The notes under the pieces were generated by a model, which saw only the letters and a list, made by a program, of their open reading frames with translations, was not told the origin of the DNA and ran no database searches. 64,000 nt of DNA from Dipteris shenzhenensis (Eukaryota; Polypodiophyta; Polypodiopsida; Gleicheniales). This document shows, piece after piece, positions 1-10,858 of the stretch. Location of the stretch: the NCBI GenBank assembly GCA_047967505.1, contig CM106538.1; one strand, given 5' to 3'. A program made the position numbers and the translations under genes. Each line of letters starts with the position of its first letter. Positions within the stretch are counted from its first letter, which is position 1.

Positions 1-1
1 G

Positions 2-919
2 CTAGATGCATTAAAGGCCAAGTTGCATGAGGCCTTTGATATGAAGGATTTGGGACTTGCAGGTCATATTCTTGGTATGCGCATCACGCGTGATCTGAGT
101 AGGAAACTCCTTTGGCTTTCACAAAAAGAGTATGTTACAAAAGTATTGCAGCGTTTCAATATGGAAGGGGGGAAGGCAGTGAGTACTCCATTGGCTCCAT
201 ATGTGAAACTGAGTCATACAGATAGTCCCAAATCAGATGAGGAAAGGGCCATGATGGCCAAGGTTCCTTATGCATCAGCAGTTGGGAGTCTTATGTATGC
301 TATGATAGCTACTAGACCAGACATTGCATTTGCTGTGGGAGTTGTTAGCCGCTATATGGCTAATCCAGGAAAGAGGAATTGGGAGGCAGTTAAGTGCATC
401 ATGAGGTACATGAAGGGTACCAAGGAGATGTGCATCTGCTTTGGTAAAGGAGACATGCGTGTACTTGGGTACACAGATTCAGACTATGCAGGGCATGTGG
501 ATAGTAGGAGATCCACTTCTGGTTATGTGTTCACCTTTGCAGGTGGGGCAGTGTCGTGGATGTCTCATGCACAGAAGTGCGTGGCTTTGTCTACCACAGA
601 GGCTGAGTATGTTGCAGCCACAGAGGGTTGCAAGGAGGCTATATGGCTTGATCGGCTAGTGGGAGATTTGGGGATTCATACAGGTGTACCGACATTGCAT
701 AGTGATTCCATGAGTGCTATTCAGCTAGCACGGAATTCGGTCTTTCATGCAAAGACCAAACACATTGAGGTCAGGTACCATTTCATCAGGGAGGTACTTG
801 AGGACAAGCGCATAGAGCTTGTCAAGGTTCATACAAATGATAACCCTGCAGATATGCTGACGAAGAGTCTACCTAGTCAGCGGGTTGAGTATTGTCGTGT
901 ATTGATGGGCATTGGATAG
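2..919 (+). CDS. Copia-1 pol C-terminus: RT thumb/connection and RNase H
   Basis: The frame is open from the window start to a stop at 919 (about 305 residues). It encodes the end of the copia reverse transcriptase and RNase H. Landmarks are AFDMKDLG and LGMRI after the RT active site, the invariant copia block GSLMYAMIATRPDIAFAVG, YTDSDYAG with the first RNase H aspartate, ALSTTEAEYVA, and the tail TKHIEVRYHFIRE followed by NPADMLTKSLP. There are no internal stops, so this copy is young or recently active. In an intact element the product synthesises cDNA inside virus-like particles. Identification is from motifs and from the copy at 29175-31127. Confidence 0.93.
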   Translation, partial: LDALKAKLHEAFDMKDLGLAGHILGMRITRDLSRKLLWLSQKEYVTKVLQRFNMEGGKAVSTPLAPYVKLSHTDSPKSDEERAMMAKVPYASAVGSLMYAMIATRPDIAFAVGVVSRYMANPGKRNWEAVKCIMRYMKGTKEMCICFGKGDMRVLGYTDSDYAGHVDSRRSTSGYVFTFAGGAVSWMSHAQKCVALSTTEAEYVAATEGCKEAIWLDRLVGDLGIHTGVPTLHSDSMSAIQLARNSVFHAKTKHIEVRYHFIREVLEDKRIELVKVHTNDNPADMLTKSLPSQRVEYCRVLMGIG

Positions 920-972
920 TATGTTCACTGGTCGTTCTCCCTTAAAGGCACATTGTCCTTTAAGTGGGAGGT

Positions 973-1145
973 TGTGGGGGTTAAAGGTCACTGTGCCTTT
1001 ACCCCGGTTATGTACAATACTCAAACACATATATAAATGAATGAAAAAGAAGATTAGGGTGGTTCTGCACCCACCAAAACTTGTGTGGCTCTCTGTCTCT
1101 CTCTCTCTCCTTCTTCCGTTCTTGCTTCCATTGAGAGCACTCTCA
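973..1145 (+). repeat. Copia-1 3' LTR (173 bp)
   Basis: It starts TGTGGGGG and ends GAGAGCACTCTCA, matching in reverse complement the paired LTRs at 28789-28970 and 34490-34671. It contains TATATAAATGAATG (a likely TATA region) and a CT-rich run. A purine-rich tract AAGTGGGAGGT lies immediately upstream. Confidence 0.9.
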
Positions 1146-3560
1146 AATTGTGGGGTAACTTTTCCACTAGTAAGGTGTTCCCAAGTAAGGGTTCATTTGT
1201 TGCACATACTCCTTCTAGTCCCTCAGGGGACCATTTAAGAGGCGATGGTTCTAATTTTGAGGGAGCTGGCTTTGTGAGATATAATTCAACGATCCTTGTT
1301 TGGACTCGTTCAAATTCATTGATGTGTTCAGCCTTTCCTTTTCTGCGATTTCCTCTTTCGTCTTTCTTGTGGGATCTTCTTCTGTTATTCAACTTTGGAG
1401 GTTCAATTTTTGGGAGCTCGACTGCCATTAGGGCATGAAGAATGGCTAGGTCATTGTCAAACATCTGATCTTCAATTTCAACATTCTCAGCCTCAGTTTC
1501 AAGGTTTCAAGGGATATCAGAGTCATCATTGGTATGGGTCCTTGCTTCAGTTTCTATCAATACTTTGTGGGGCCAAGTCATGGATTGGGTCTTCAGCTTG
1601 TTTCTCAGCCTCAGATTGATCTTGTTCCTTTTGTACCCAATTTTGAAGTGCCTGAAAATGAGCCTTCTCCACTTCTGCATTTGGGTATGGAGTTTCTTTT
1701 ATTTGAGGCTCAGAAGCTGATGTGGATGAGCTTGGTTGCTCATTGCTTGGCGGAGGTGGAGGCACTTATGCTTTCTTTTTAAGAAGTCACTTTGGTTGGA
1801 TTGGAATGTTAGGGTCCTTGGTGGCCTCTTTCTACTGGCATGTAATTACATTCAAAGGTTGTGATACTATGCTTGTTGAACCTAGACTTTGATGGTCCAC
1901 CCCAATGATGCCGATTGGGACATCAGGCTTAACCTCTGTTTGCTGTGGGACCTTATTTTTCATGGGACAATCCATACAGGCATGTCCTATGCCACAATCT
2001 CTACAGAGTGGTTGGAAAGTAGTGAGGTTACCATGATGAGGGCACTTTACGATCCTGTGATTTTCTCCATAGCTGTAGCACTTGATTGGTGGTCGATATG
2101 TATTGGGTCAAACTTGATTTGCATAGACTGGTATTAGACACTCTTCATCTTCTACATAGTACACTGGGTACTCTACTTCATACTCAAATGGCAAGTCTAC
2201 TTCCTCGACTTATAGTTGTTGTATTGGAATTGCCTGAGGAGCTGGATTTGGCGCTCTTGGATATGGTCGTGGATTCGAATTCTTGAGTAATTGTGGGACT
2301 TGTGTTCGAACAAGAACAAGATTTAGCCTCGAAGCTGGGGGCACTTGTGCAAGTGCTAGTTGCTTGTACATTATCATGGGTGTCGGTTGGTATTGTTGAG
2401 GTCGAGGCGAGTTGTTGTGCATATTGAAGATGCAATTGTTTTCATCATGACCAGCGACGATGCAGATATGGCACCACAATCTTGGCGGTGGATTTGCTTG
2501 TGTAGTGATTGTGGCTCTTAGGACCGGGCACTCATTTGTTATATGGTTGGCCATGCATTGTGGGCACTAGACATTTTCTTGCCGTGGATAAGTCTAAGCT
2601 AGCGGTTGAGACAAGTGAATCTTTTGTTCCATGGCATGCAGCATGTCTTCTTTCAGCTTCATGGTCATGGCCTCTAAGTGACCTTCATTTGATGTTTCGG
2701 AAGTGGACTTGGATTTGCCTTTTTAGAGCACTTATCTCATGCACTAGATCTGCCATCATCACTGCTAGTGTTAGAGTTGGCCATGCCATCCTCGATGTCA
2801 ATGGCTACCGCATGAGTAGCACTGAACGTTTCATAGCCTACTGCTAATCTTTTTCATATCCTTGCGGATTTTCTTCCCTAGGCCTGCAATGAACCATGCC
2901 ATGAGGTACTTTGCATCGGGGCATGGGTCACATTTGGCAATTAATCTTTACATCTTGCCCAGATACATGCATACATCTTCTCGATGGCCTTGTTTGAGAT
3001 CTTACTGAGTTGGAGAGCGGGATCATCTTGTAGTCTCTCCATTTGAAAGCACCTTTTGAATTATGTTTGAAGCAGGTCCCATGTGGCAGAATTTGAAGCA
3101 GGTCTAATGTGGCTTGCTCTTCCACTAGGAGGTCTAGGTACCATTCCGATGCTTCATCGATTAAGGCCATGGGAAACCAAGCGACCTTGGTTTCATTGGA
3201 TTGATCTCCACCTGCTCGGCATGCGGCATCCAAACGCTAGAGGAATCGGGCTGGATCTCCCCTACCATTATATTTTGGAAGTTCCAATTTTCCCAAGGGG
3301 TGCTTGCCTTGATTGTTATTATTTATGCGATTAAAGAAATTGTTAGCCTCCGCATCGAGGTCAATATCCCCATCATCATTGCGCAACGGCATCCAGTTGT
3401 GATGTGGAGTCATCAAAGGGATTTCTTGAATTTCAGGGGGGGAATCGGGGTAGAGGATTATCGGAGGCGGTGGTTGCAGTGGACTTGTATGCAGATTTGG
3501 TGAGCGTTGGAGTCGAAGGCATTGGTTGGAGCATAGCTGCATGCAGATTGGGCAAGAGTT
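1146..3560 (-). pseudogene. Decayed retroelement gag with four zinc knuckles
   Basis: Reading right to left, the remnant begins near 3542 with a proline-rich segment and the block KLELPKYNGRGDPARFL. A retrotransposon-gag core follows (AACRAGGDQSNETKVAWFP, EASEWYLDL; 3233-2928). Four zinc-knuckle-like motifs come next: C-P-Q-C..H..C at 2566-2525, CHICIVAGHDENNC at 2473-2432, a third with its second Cys changed to Tyr at 2080-2042, and CRDCGIGHACMDC at 2008-1963. The C-terminal part (1765-1150) is proline- and charge-rich. Stops and frameshifts separate these blocks. The gag core fits Ty3/gypsy-type elements, but four knuckles is more than the usual one or two. No linked polymerase is visible because Copia-1 abuts at 1145. 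Confidence 0.7.
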
Positions 3561-3702
3561 GCAAAAGGTGTCTCTCCCAAAAGTGCGGGTGTTGATGTAG
3601 TTGTGTTTGGAGGGTTAGAGTGGTGTTAGTGTTATAGTGACCGTCATGTTAATAATGCACCTAAGATTGTCCCATGTGTGTAGGAAAATGTGCCAGTGTA
3701 GA

Positions 3703-3950
3703 CGGATCATCAATCGAAGGTCACGACGTAAAGATATGAGGGAATTAGTGCAAAACGAGCCCCATATGGGGGCGCAAATGAGCGAGTGCTAGGGATGCCA
3801 AAATGGTGTGCAATGGACCGGGCGTGGTGCAAATGGATCGTCAATCGAAGGTCATGGCATAAAGATATGAGCAAATTAGTGCAAAACGAGGCCCACATGA
3901 GGGTGCAAATGAGCGAGTGCTAGGGATGCCAAAATGGTGTGCAATGGGCT
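3703..3950. repeat. Two-copy tandem repeat, ~133 bp unit
   Basis: Two adjacent copies begin at 3703 and 3836 with GGATCRTCAATCGAAGGTCA and continue through AAAGATATGAG and GCGAGTGCTAGGGATGCC. They differ at scattered positions. No coding content is seen, and 3951-4115 holds nothing I recognise. Confidence 0.85.
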
Positions 3951-4119
3951 GTAAAAATACCCTGTAGCATGGTGTTTCTGTGTCTGAAATCATGGTTCAA
4001 ATGGGGTCTAGTTTGGGTCCCAAATGGATGAGTTACAAGGGTTTAAAGAAGGTGGAAAATGGACCTTTTTCTTTTGGGGGGGGTCCCTTGGTCTTAAGGT
4101 TGGTGTGAATGGGCTTTAA

Positions 4120-4475
4120 GTCTAACTGAGGGGTAGTTACTGACCTAGCTCAGTTAACCTAAGTGGCCCAATTAGTCTAGCTAACCTAACTATCCAATTA
4201 GATGCCTAACAGTTAGTCCAACCTAACCTAACTATGGTTTAAACTGACTACAACTAACTAAACTAACCACAATTAGTTGAGCTAACCTAGTAGAGTCAAA
4301 ATAACCTAGCTACCCAGTTAGTCTTACTAACTAATAGTTAAACTAACCTAATGGCAACGTAACTAACCTAGAGTCAAACTAACTAACCTAGAGTCAAACT
4401 AACTAACCTAGCCTAGGTTGAAACTAACCTACATTAACGCTAACCTAACTAGAGTTAGTGGGTGGTTAGGTTAGA
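4120..4475. repeat. Degenerate short tandem repeat of AACTAACCTAG-like units
   Basis: About 350 bp is built from variants of AACTAACCTA / TTAGTTAGAC with 10-20 bp spacing, including a near-perfect doublet of CCTAGAGTCAAACTAACTAA around 4366-4410. It looks like a decayed minisatellite with no coding potential. A/T-rich and G-run sequence follows to 4574. Confidence 0.75.
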
Positions 4476-4574
4476 TTAGGGTTTTTTAAATAATAATTAT
4501 TATTTTTTTAATAAAAAAGTTTTAAAAAAACTGGGGGGGGCATCGCGCGGCATGTGGCGGCGGTGTGTGAGTTG

Positions 4575-5125
4575 CCCGGGGGATTCACAAGGGGAAACTT
4601 ATGATATCACGTGAGTGTCCAATAGGGGGGTTTTTTGAGATGAGGCATAAGCTTATACATTAGGGGTGGGGGGCCCTTTTTAATTTTTCTCAATCTTAAA
4701 TTTAAGGTAGAGGGGCCTTGACATCTTTGGAGAGGAAGAGGGAGGGTATAGGGAAATACATGTTTTTACCCCCTAAACATAAAAAGTACACACACATGCA
4801 CATTCGACTGGTGACAATTGGTCATGTACCAATTGCACATGAACTAAGCCGGCGGAGCTATAGCTAGTTTTAGGCCATGGTACAGAAACAAATGAATAAT
4901 AACCATTGATGAATATTTGAAGATGGTCTAATCTATATCATCTAAATTTTCTTATGGTATAATCCAAATAACTAAGAAAGGGGGGGCATAGTGTGCTTTT
5001 GGTGGTATCCTTATAAGCTTAAATAGGAGTGTTTTATTATGCTACATGGACCATATATGGGGGGTTTTCTTGAAGTTCATGCACGCAGGTGACGTCCCCC
5101 TTGTACTAAGAGTGAATCCCCTGGG
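4575..5125. mobile_element. MITE-B copy 1 (non-autonomous, hAT-like)
   Basis: The ends are CCCGGGGGATTCAC and GTGAATCCCCTGGG, which are inverted repeats. A second inverted block AAGGGG / CCCCCTT sits just inside. The flanks GTGAGTTG and GTGAGGTTG look like an 8-bp target duplication with one extra base. Internal blocks (ATATCACGTGAGTGT, GAGGCATAAGCTTATACATTAGGGG, GTTCATGCACGCAGGTGACG) recur in copy 2 at 51122-51567, which has a perfect 8-bp duplication. There is no transposase. The 8-bp duplication suggests hAT-type mobilisation, but the termini are not the textbook hAT ends. Confidence 0.72.
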
Positions 5126-5132
5126 GTGAGGT

Positions 5133-5521
5133 TGTGGGTGGGTTTTTTTTTGGGAACAGGGGGGAGGGGAGCCTGGAGTGGAGGGGAAGGAGGAGATGGT
5201 GGATGAGAGGAGGAGATGGAAGGGAGCAGCGAGGCAGTGGAGGAGTAGATGGAGGAGGCGGCAAGGCAGAGTTGGGCACTGTGGGACGAGGTTGGACAAT
5301 GGAAGTGGGAAGAGGCACCCCAGGTGCGGTTTTTATTGGCAAGGCAGAGCAAGCGCTTCCACATGGCGGGCGTCACCTACTGTAGAAGGGCTGGCGGAGG
5401 TGAGGCTGGCGGCCATTGGTCAATGCCTTGCCTAAGGCAAGGCAAGGGCTTAGAAGCCCTTGTTATTTAGTTTAGGGGCTTTAGGCCCATAGGGTAGGGA
5501 GTGGAGCAGCTTGCGAGGGGG
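5133..5521. other. G/A-rich intergenic stretch, no gene recognised
   Basis: The stretch holds purine-rich GGAGGAGATGG-type sequence up to about 5300, then mixed sequence. Open frames here are compositional artefacts. A short AGGCAAGGCAAGGGC run lies near 5434. Confidence 0.6.
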
Positions 5522-5663
5522 TAGAGAGAGAGAGAATGAGAGAGATAGATAGAGAGAGAGAGAGAGAGAAGAGAGAGAAGATACGAGAGGGGTGTAGAAG
5601 AGAGGGGGGTAGAGAGAGAGAGAGAGAGGGGGGTAGAGAGAGAAAGAGAGAAAAGAGAGGGGG

Positions 5664-5711
<48 letters not shown>

Positions 5712-5857
5712 TAGAGAGAGAAGGAGAGAAAAGAGAGAGACAAGGGGGAGAGAGAGAGAGAGAGAGAGGGGGGTAGAGAGAGAAGGAGAGAAAAGAGAGA
5801 GAGAGGGGAAAAAGAGAGAGAAAGAGAGAGAAAGCGAGAGAGAGAGCGAGAGAGGGG

Positions 5858-5899
<42 letters not shown>

Positions 5900-6425
5900 C
5901 AGGGAGAGAGAGAGGGAGAGAAGAGGGAGGGGGGGAAAGAGGGGGGTTTGGAATGGACCGGGGGGGGGGGGGTGTGGAGGAGATGGAGGAGGGGTGGGGG
6001 GGGGTGGAGAGGTGGGGGGGGGGGGGGGGGAGAGGGGGATGGTGGAGATGGAGGAGGGGGTGGTGGTGGAGAGGGGGTGGGAAGGGGGGAGGTGGGGAGG
6101 GGTAGTGGTGGAGATGGAGGAGGGGGGGGGATGGGGGGGGGGTGGAGAGGGGGGGGGTGGAGATGGAGGAGAGGGGGGGGGGAAGGGGGGGTGGTTGAGA
6201 GGGGGGGGGGGGGAGATGGAGGAGAGGGGGGGAGGGAAGGGGGGGTGGTGGAGAGGGGCAGGGGTGGCGATGGAGGAGACGGGGGATGGAGGGGGTGTGT
6301 GGTGGAGGGGGGGGTGGAGATGGAGGAAGGGGGGAGCAAGGGGGTGGTGGTGGAGAGGGGGGGTGGGTGGGAGATGGGGGGGAGGATGGAGGAGGGAATG
6401 GTGGGGGGGGAGGGGGAGAAAAAGA
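5522..6425. repeat. 900-bp homopurine block: (GA)n followed by G-rich GGAGATGGAGGA repeats
   Basis: From 5522 to about 5935 the plus strand is (GA)n with interspersed G runs. From 5950 to 6425 it is GGAGATGGAGGAGGGGGGG-type sequence with long G tracts. Pyrimidines on the plus strand are rare. All long frames across it, in both directions, are low-complexity (Pro/Ser/Leu or Gly/Arg/Glu) and are not genes. Such DNA can form triplex or G-quadruplex structures, which is inference from composition. Confidence 0.92.
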
Positions 6426-7685
6426 AAAAAACTTGACAAACGAAAAACTTTGACAGAAATCCAAAGGGAAGAAGAGATGGTCACCTGAATGCTCTCCAAG
6501 TCTTTCTCGATGTAACGGGATTGTTGAAGATGAATGGACGGTGGGTGGATGGCTAGGTTATCACTGCGAGATGGACTCGAAGTAACTCACCATGTGAGGA
6601 TGGGAGTAGGGTGGTGGTCAATGGAGAGCGAGGAGTGTCTTGTATAGGGCTCAGAATGGATGGAGGCAAGATGTGAAAGAAGAAGAATGAGGGGGTGGAG
6701 TGGGTTTTTATAGAAAATGGGTGTAGGTTTAGGGTTAAAACCTAAACTCTTCCTGAGTCACAACATTTCATGGTTAGCTCGGTTTGCTCTTCTACAAAAA
6801 GGTGAAATGATTGAAATTGCAAGCTCTATGCATTCGTATCCACTACCTAGCCTGATTTATTTATCAAGTGGCTTCTTGAGGGCTTCTTTTTAAGAAATAA
6901 AGAAAAAATTTCAAGGTAGTAGCCCAAGGTTGATGCTTGGGGTAGATATGTTTGGCTGAAGTTGGAAAAATTTTTACTCTCCTTGCCCTTGAGTGTTATG
7001 TTTGTGGAAATTCGTTAAACTCTTATTTCATTAATTTTGGACTCATATGTCTACATTTGGACTATTCCTAAAACTCCTTCCCAAATGAAAAGTTTACTTT
7101 ATGAAAATGTTGTTCGAGAATTAGAAGTTTACTTTTTGGCACTATCATTTCCACGTAATAAATTTTAGAATATCTCTCTATAATGTTGCACTTAATAACA
7201 ATTTAAATTTATAATTTAATAAAAAATAATAGTTTAATTACTCTTAAATTGATAAAAGCAATTTAAATGTATGAAAAAATTATAAGTATGCATGCATGCA
7301 TGCATGTATGTATGGATGCATGCATGTATGGATGGATGTATATATGTATGTATGTATGTATGACCCATGCATGACATTAATTTGCCATAAGAGTCCTCTT
7401 AAATCTTCAAGATATCATAACAGTATTAACAAACACCTTTTGAGAGTTTAAAAACTCTAAAATCTAGTAGATATGGAGTCACACACAACGCTACACATGC
7501 ATGCATGGAACGTGCATGTCCTTGGAGCATCAATCAAAGGCCATTGATACATATGGTGGGACTAGTGCACTGCACTGTCCACGTGGCATGGGCATGCCCA
7601 TAAGACTTTTATATTTATATTTATATTTATATAGTTAAGGTCCATGTATGAGATTAATTTACCATTTGAGTCTTCCAAAACGTAT
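6426..7685. other. Intergenic, with ATGC/ATGT tetranucleotide repeats
   Basis: No coding feature is supported. A microsatellite of ATGC, ATGT and ATGG units runs from about 7284 to 7362, and a TTTATA run is at 7607-7632. The sequence is A/T-rich with no recognised mobile-element ends. Confidence 0.6.
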
Positions 7686-9050
7686 GGGATGGACACAATA
7701 CTTTGCACACATCTCAACATAGGTTGTATTGACATGTGTGAAAAATATCATGCCCATCGAGTATGAGGGCATTTGAATAACACACCTCAAATACTATTCT
7801 TTGGCAATTGTGCATAACACTTAGTGATAAATGGAGTTTGTGGCATATTTTATGATCCAAAGCATATATGATGGATACTATATTTTTCATGCATCTCTAA
7901 TTAGATGAGATTAACATGTGTGCAAAGCATCGTGCCCATCGAGTATGAGAGCATTCGAATAATACACCTCAGATACTATTTTTTGGCGCTTATGCATAAT
8001 ACTTGGTGAAAAATGGAGTTTGTGACATGTTTGATCATTGAAAGCATATCCAATGGGAATGATATTTTGCACGCGTCTCAACATATATTATATTGATGTG
8101 TATGCAAAGTATAGCACCCATTGGATATGAGGGCATTCGAATGACACACCTCAAAATACTATTTTTTCACTATTGTGCATAGTACTTGGTTTAAAAATGG
8201 CATATGTGGCAACTTTGACCATCTCGAGCATATCTGATGCACACAATACTTTGCATATAAATCAACATAGGTTGTATTGATTAACTTGCAAAGTATCGTG
8301 CCCATCGGGTATTTGCGCAATTGAATAACACACCTCAAAGCGTGTGTTTTTTACGGTTGTGCATAAGACTTGGTGAAAAATGAGGTTTGTGGCGAGTTTG
8401 ACCATCTAAATCATATATGATGGACATGATACATTGCACAATCCTCAACATCTATTAGTCTATTGACTTTTATCAATAGTATCGTATCAGTGGATATGTG
8501 TGTGTTTGAATAACACACCTCAAATACTATTTTTTGATGGTTGTGCATAATACTTGATGGAAAAAGGGATTTGTGGTGACTTTGACCATCAAGAGCATAT
8601 ATGATGGGCATGATATTCTGCACACAACTCAAAATAAGTTGTATTGATGAACTTGCAAAGTATCGTGGCCATTGTATATGTGCCCATTCAAATAACACAC
8701 CTAAAAGAGTGTTTTTTGGTGGTTGTGCATGACACTTAGTGAAAAATGGAGTTTGTGGTGCGTTTGACCATCCAAAGCATATTCAATGGGCACAATACTT
8801 TGCAAAGGCCTAAAAATAGGTTGGATTGACATGAATGCAAAGTATTATGTCCATCCAGTATGTTCGCATTCAAATAACACACCTTAAACTCTATTTTTTT
8901 ACGATTGTGGATAACAATTGATGAAAAAAGCGATTTATGACGACTTTGACCATCCAAAGCAAATCCAATGGGCATAATACTTTGCACACAATAGATTGTA
9001 TTGATGCATGTGAAAAGTATTGTACCCAAAGGGTATGAGAGCAGTTACTG
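7686..9050. repeat. Satellite-like tandem array, ~183-bp monomer, ~7.5 copies
   Basis: The anchor CACCT within AACACACCTCAAA(A)TACTATT recurs at about 7783, 7965, 8147, 8331, 8516, 8698 and 8880, intervals of 182-185 bp. Other blocks recur in register: TTTGACCATC, GATGGGCAYRATACTTTGCA, CAACATAGGTTGTATTGA and CGTGCCCATCGRGTATGAG. Monomers are diverged. Short frames inside (for example 8411-8698 and 8736-9029 minus) are repeats of the same monomer, not genes. The array ends inside a decayed transposase-like gene at about 9050. Confidence 0.9.
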
Positions 9051-9059
9051 GTAGGCTAC

Positions 9060-9700
9060 CTTTTTCTACATGTACATTGTGAATTGCCTTCAGAACAGAT
9101 GTTACAACTTGATTGCTATCATGTAGATGTAAGGAATCAATCCATATGTCTGCAAAAAATGTAAATCCATGCACTAACACTCCACATATGATGTGTCTTA
9201 AAAAGTATTTTCCTTATAGCTTAGGTGGAGTGTTAACGAATCAAGGTAATGCTATATTTTGATCCATACGATCTACAATAATGCACATGTACTCATTTGG
9301 ATGAGAAACAGCTTGCTCCTTCCAAAATGTATATTTTATTCTAGAATGTCGAACAAGTCCATGATAAAATTCTCTCTTTTTTTTGTATGCTTCTTTTTGT
9401 TCTGGAGATGTTGCACTCTCAAGTGCTCCCTTTAAATCATCATAGTCATTGCACTTTGACATTTTTTTCCTCTTTGGGATTTTAACATGTCCAAACCTTT
9501 TTTTCCAAAGAGTATACAAAGTATGAAAAGATGCCAAAGCATGCCCTCTTTGCCTTTGTATTTCTCCAATAAAGTTGAATACTTTTTCTTTTGTCAAACC
9601 TATCGGAAGATGCATTTCAGATAGATGGGGTTGTAGTAAAGCATTTTTATAAATGTAGTCTTTCAAAATTGTTGTTTGCTGCAACCGTTGAGGCTCTTGT
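9060..9700 (-). pseudogene. Transposase-like protein fragment (possibly DUF7869-type family)
   Basis: Read on the minus strand, one frame runs from about 9700 to 9060 with two stops, near 9240 and 9204. It contains LWKKRFGHVKIPKRKKMSKC, a charged linker, EFYHGLVRHSR, the block CIIVDRMDQNIALP, then HIICGVLVHGF, LHLHDSNQVVTSVLKAI and a truncated GSLP. This order (Cys-containing entry, IIDxMDQ block, H-G, HDSN, GxLP) recalls a widespread eukaryotic mobile-element protein family often labelled DUF7869. I rely on memory of that pattern and cannot search. The expected C-terminal half is absent because the satellite begins there. No intact copy exists in the window. Confidence 0.55.
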
Positions 9701-10429
9701 TTTGGGCCTTCCTATGTTTCCATGAATGTTAAATTTTACTCCATACTTTGCTTTATTAGCCAAATTCCAATATGTGCCATGTGATAATCATGTAATAATG
9801 CGATATGCATTATTGCAAATACTTTTCCCATTTATAAGAGGCCTTATATGTTGTCTTGAACTTCACCTTCTCCTATCATTTACAAGAAAGCAAGAGAGTC
9901 TCGTGAGTAAGTATTCATTTCTTCTGCTCCCTCTCCTTTGCCAAACATGTTCTCTACAGCCCTTGATGTCATGTAAGTTAATGAATCGCATACATCTATG
10001 CTTACATCATGTAGATTGCATTGCTTTTAGCATGACATCTTCATTCATTATTCTTATTCTCTTTGGTTGCTTTTCTAGATCTGCGTGGACTTGCTTTCAT
10101 TTCATGCATCTGTATGTTCGTTTTGGGGCCTTCTGTACATCCTTATTTGGATTTGTGCAGTTCTCCTTGTAAGATTTATTTGTCACTTTGTTTTCATGGG
10201 ATGTTGCATCCTTGATCTTATCACTATGATAGTCAAAGTCAAATACCGAATAGTCCTTTGTTGATCTCATCCCTACTTTTGATACATTTGTAGAGCCATT
10301 TGTAACATTAACAATTTCACAGTCAAAGTCAAATACCTTTTTCTATTTTGGTTTCTCAGATGTGTACTGGTGGAACCAGTTGTAATTGGAGCTTTATGTG
10401 ATTATAAGTCTCTTGAGACATAATATAAA
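9701..10429. other. Probable upstream part of the 9060-9700 remnant, too decayed to call
   Basis: Minus-strand fragments with several stops continue from the transposase-like remnant. The phrase CTTTGTTGATCTCAYCCCTACTTTTGATACA occurs in two versions (about 10256 and 10461), and AGTCAAAGTCAAATAC also repeats (10229, 10321). These duplicates suggest internal repeats in the original coding sequence. Confidence 0.4.
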
Positions 10430-10662
10430 ACTACTTTTTTTCGACAAAAAAAAAAACCTCCTTTGTTGATCTCACCCCTACTTTTGATACAATCGTAGAA
10501 CCATTTATCACAGTGGCGATAGAGTGTCCAGAATGATCTTTAAACTCATCTATTCCTGAGAGAACATCACTCATTGATGCTCTTTCTATGGATTTCATAA
10601 CTCCATAGTCTTGAAACTCCTCTACTCGAACATCACTCATTATATCCTAGTGCATGACTTCG
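10430..10662 (-). pseudogene. Older repeat-protein remnant, segment downstream of the CACTA insertion
   Basis: The minus frame includes IMSDVRVEEFQDYGVMKS and SMSDVLSGIDEF, then a short tail. It joins in frame to the segment at 19670-19900 (SDALSRVDEFMN, SDILSSMDGFMD) once the CACTA element and one ATA copy are removed. The units resemble each other (S-D-x-L-S-x-x-D-E/G-F), so the ancestral product carried a tandem peptide repeat. I do not recognise the protein. A stop lies between the two parts near the junction. Confidence 0.5.
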
Positions 10663-10758
10663 ATACACTACTACACATGCATCCTATTGCGACGTTTACG
10701 TACCGACAATTAGCATCCGCTTAGCGTTAATCGTCGGTATAAAAATCGGGTGTCGTAA

Positions 10759-10858
10759 ATCGTCGCTATATAGCGACTTTTACTAAGCGTCGCTATATAG
10801 CGACGTTAGTAAAAGTCGCTATATAGCGACTTTTAAAGGTCGCTATATAGCGACACTG
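10759..10858. promoter_or_regulatory. Left subterminal palindrome array (four GTCGCTATATAGCGAC sites)
   Basis: Perfect 16-bp palindromes start at 10762, 10789, 10815 and 10839, spaced 27, 26 and 24 bp, with half-sites on both sides. In En/Spm, TnpA binds short subterminal repeats to bring the ends together; these are the equivalent candidates here, by position and repetition. Confidence 0.85.

Larger units (their letters stand above)
1..1145 (+). mobile_element. Copia-1 retrotransposon, 3' fragment cut by the window edge
   Basis: This is the end of a Ty1/copia element: reverse transcriptase C-terminus and RNase H (positions 2-919), a purine-rich stretch at 962-972, then a 173-bp LTR (973-1145). 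It is the same family as the complete element at 28789-34671, and the two proteins are nearly identical over the shared part. The 5' portion lies outside the window. The LTR end abuts a decayed gag on the opposite strand at 1146, so the element probably inserted into that older sequence. Confidence 0.93.

Noticed and set aside
1146-3560. Endogenous pararetrovirus coat-protein region as the source of the zinc knuckles
   Set aside because: No movement protein, protease or reverse transcriptase is linked, and the core fits retrotransposon gag better.
5450-6499. Long Pro/Ser/Leu-rich and Gly/Arg/Glu-rich open frames on both strands
   Set aside because: They follow the GA/G-run microsatellite; stop codons are rare in such composition by default and no domain is present.
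8411-9180. Minus-strand frames of 80-97 codons in the satellite
   Set aside because: Each is the satellite monomer translated; only the part above 9060 belongs to the transposase-like remnant.
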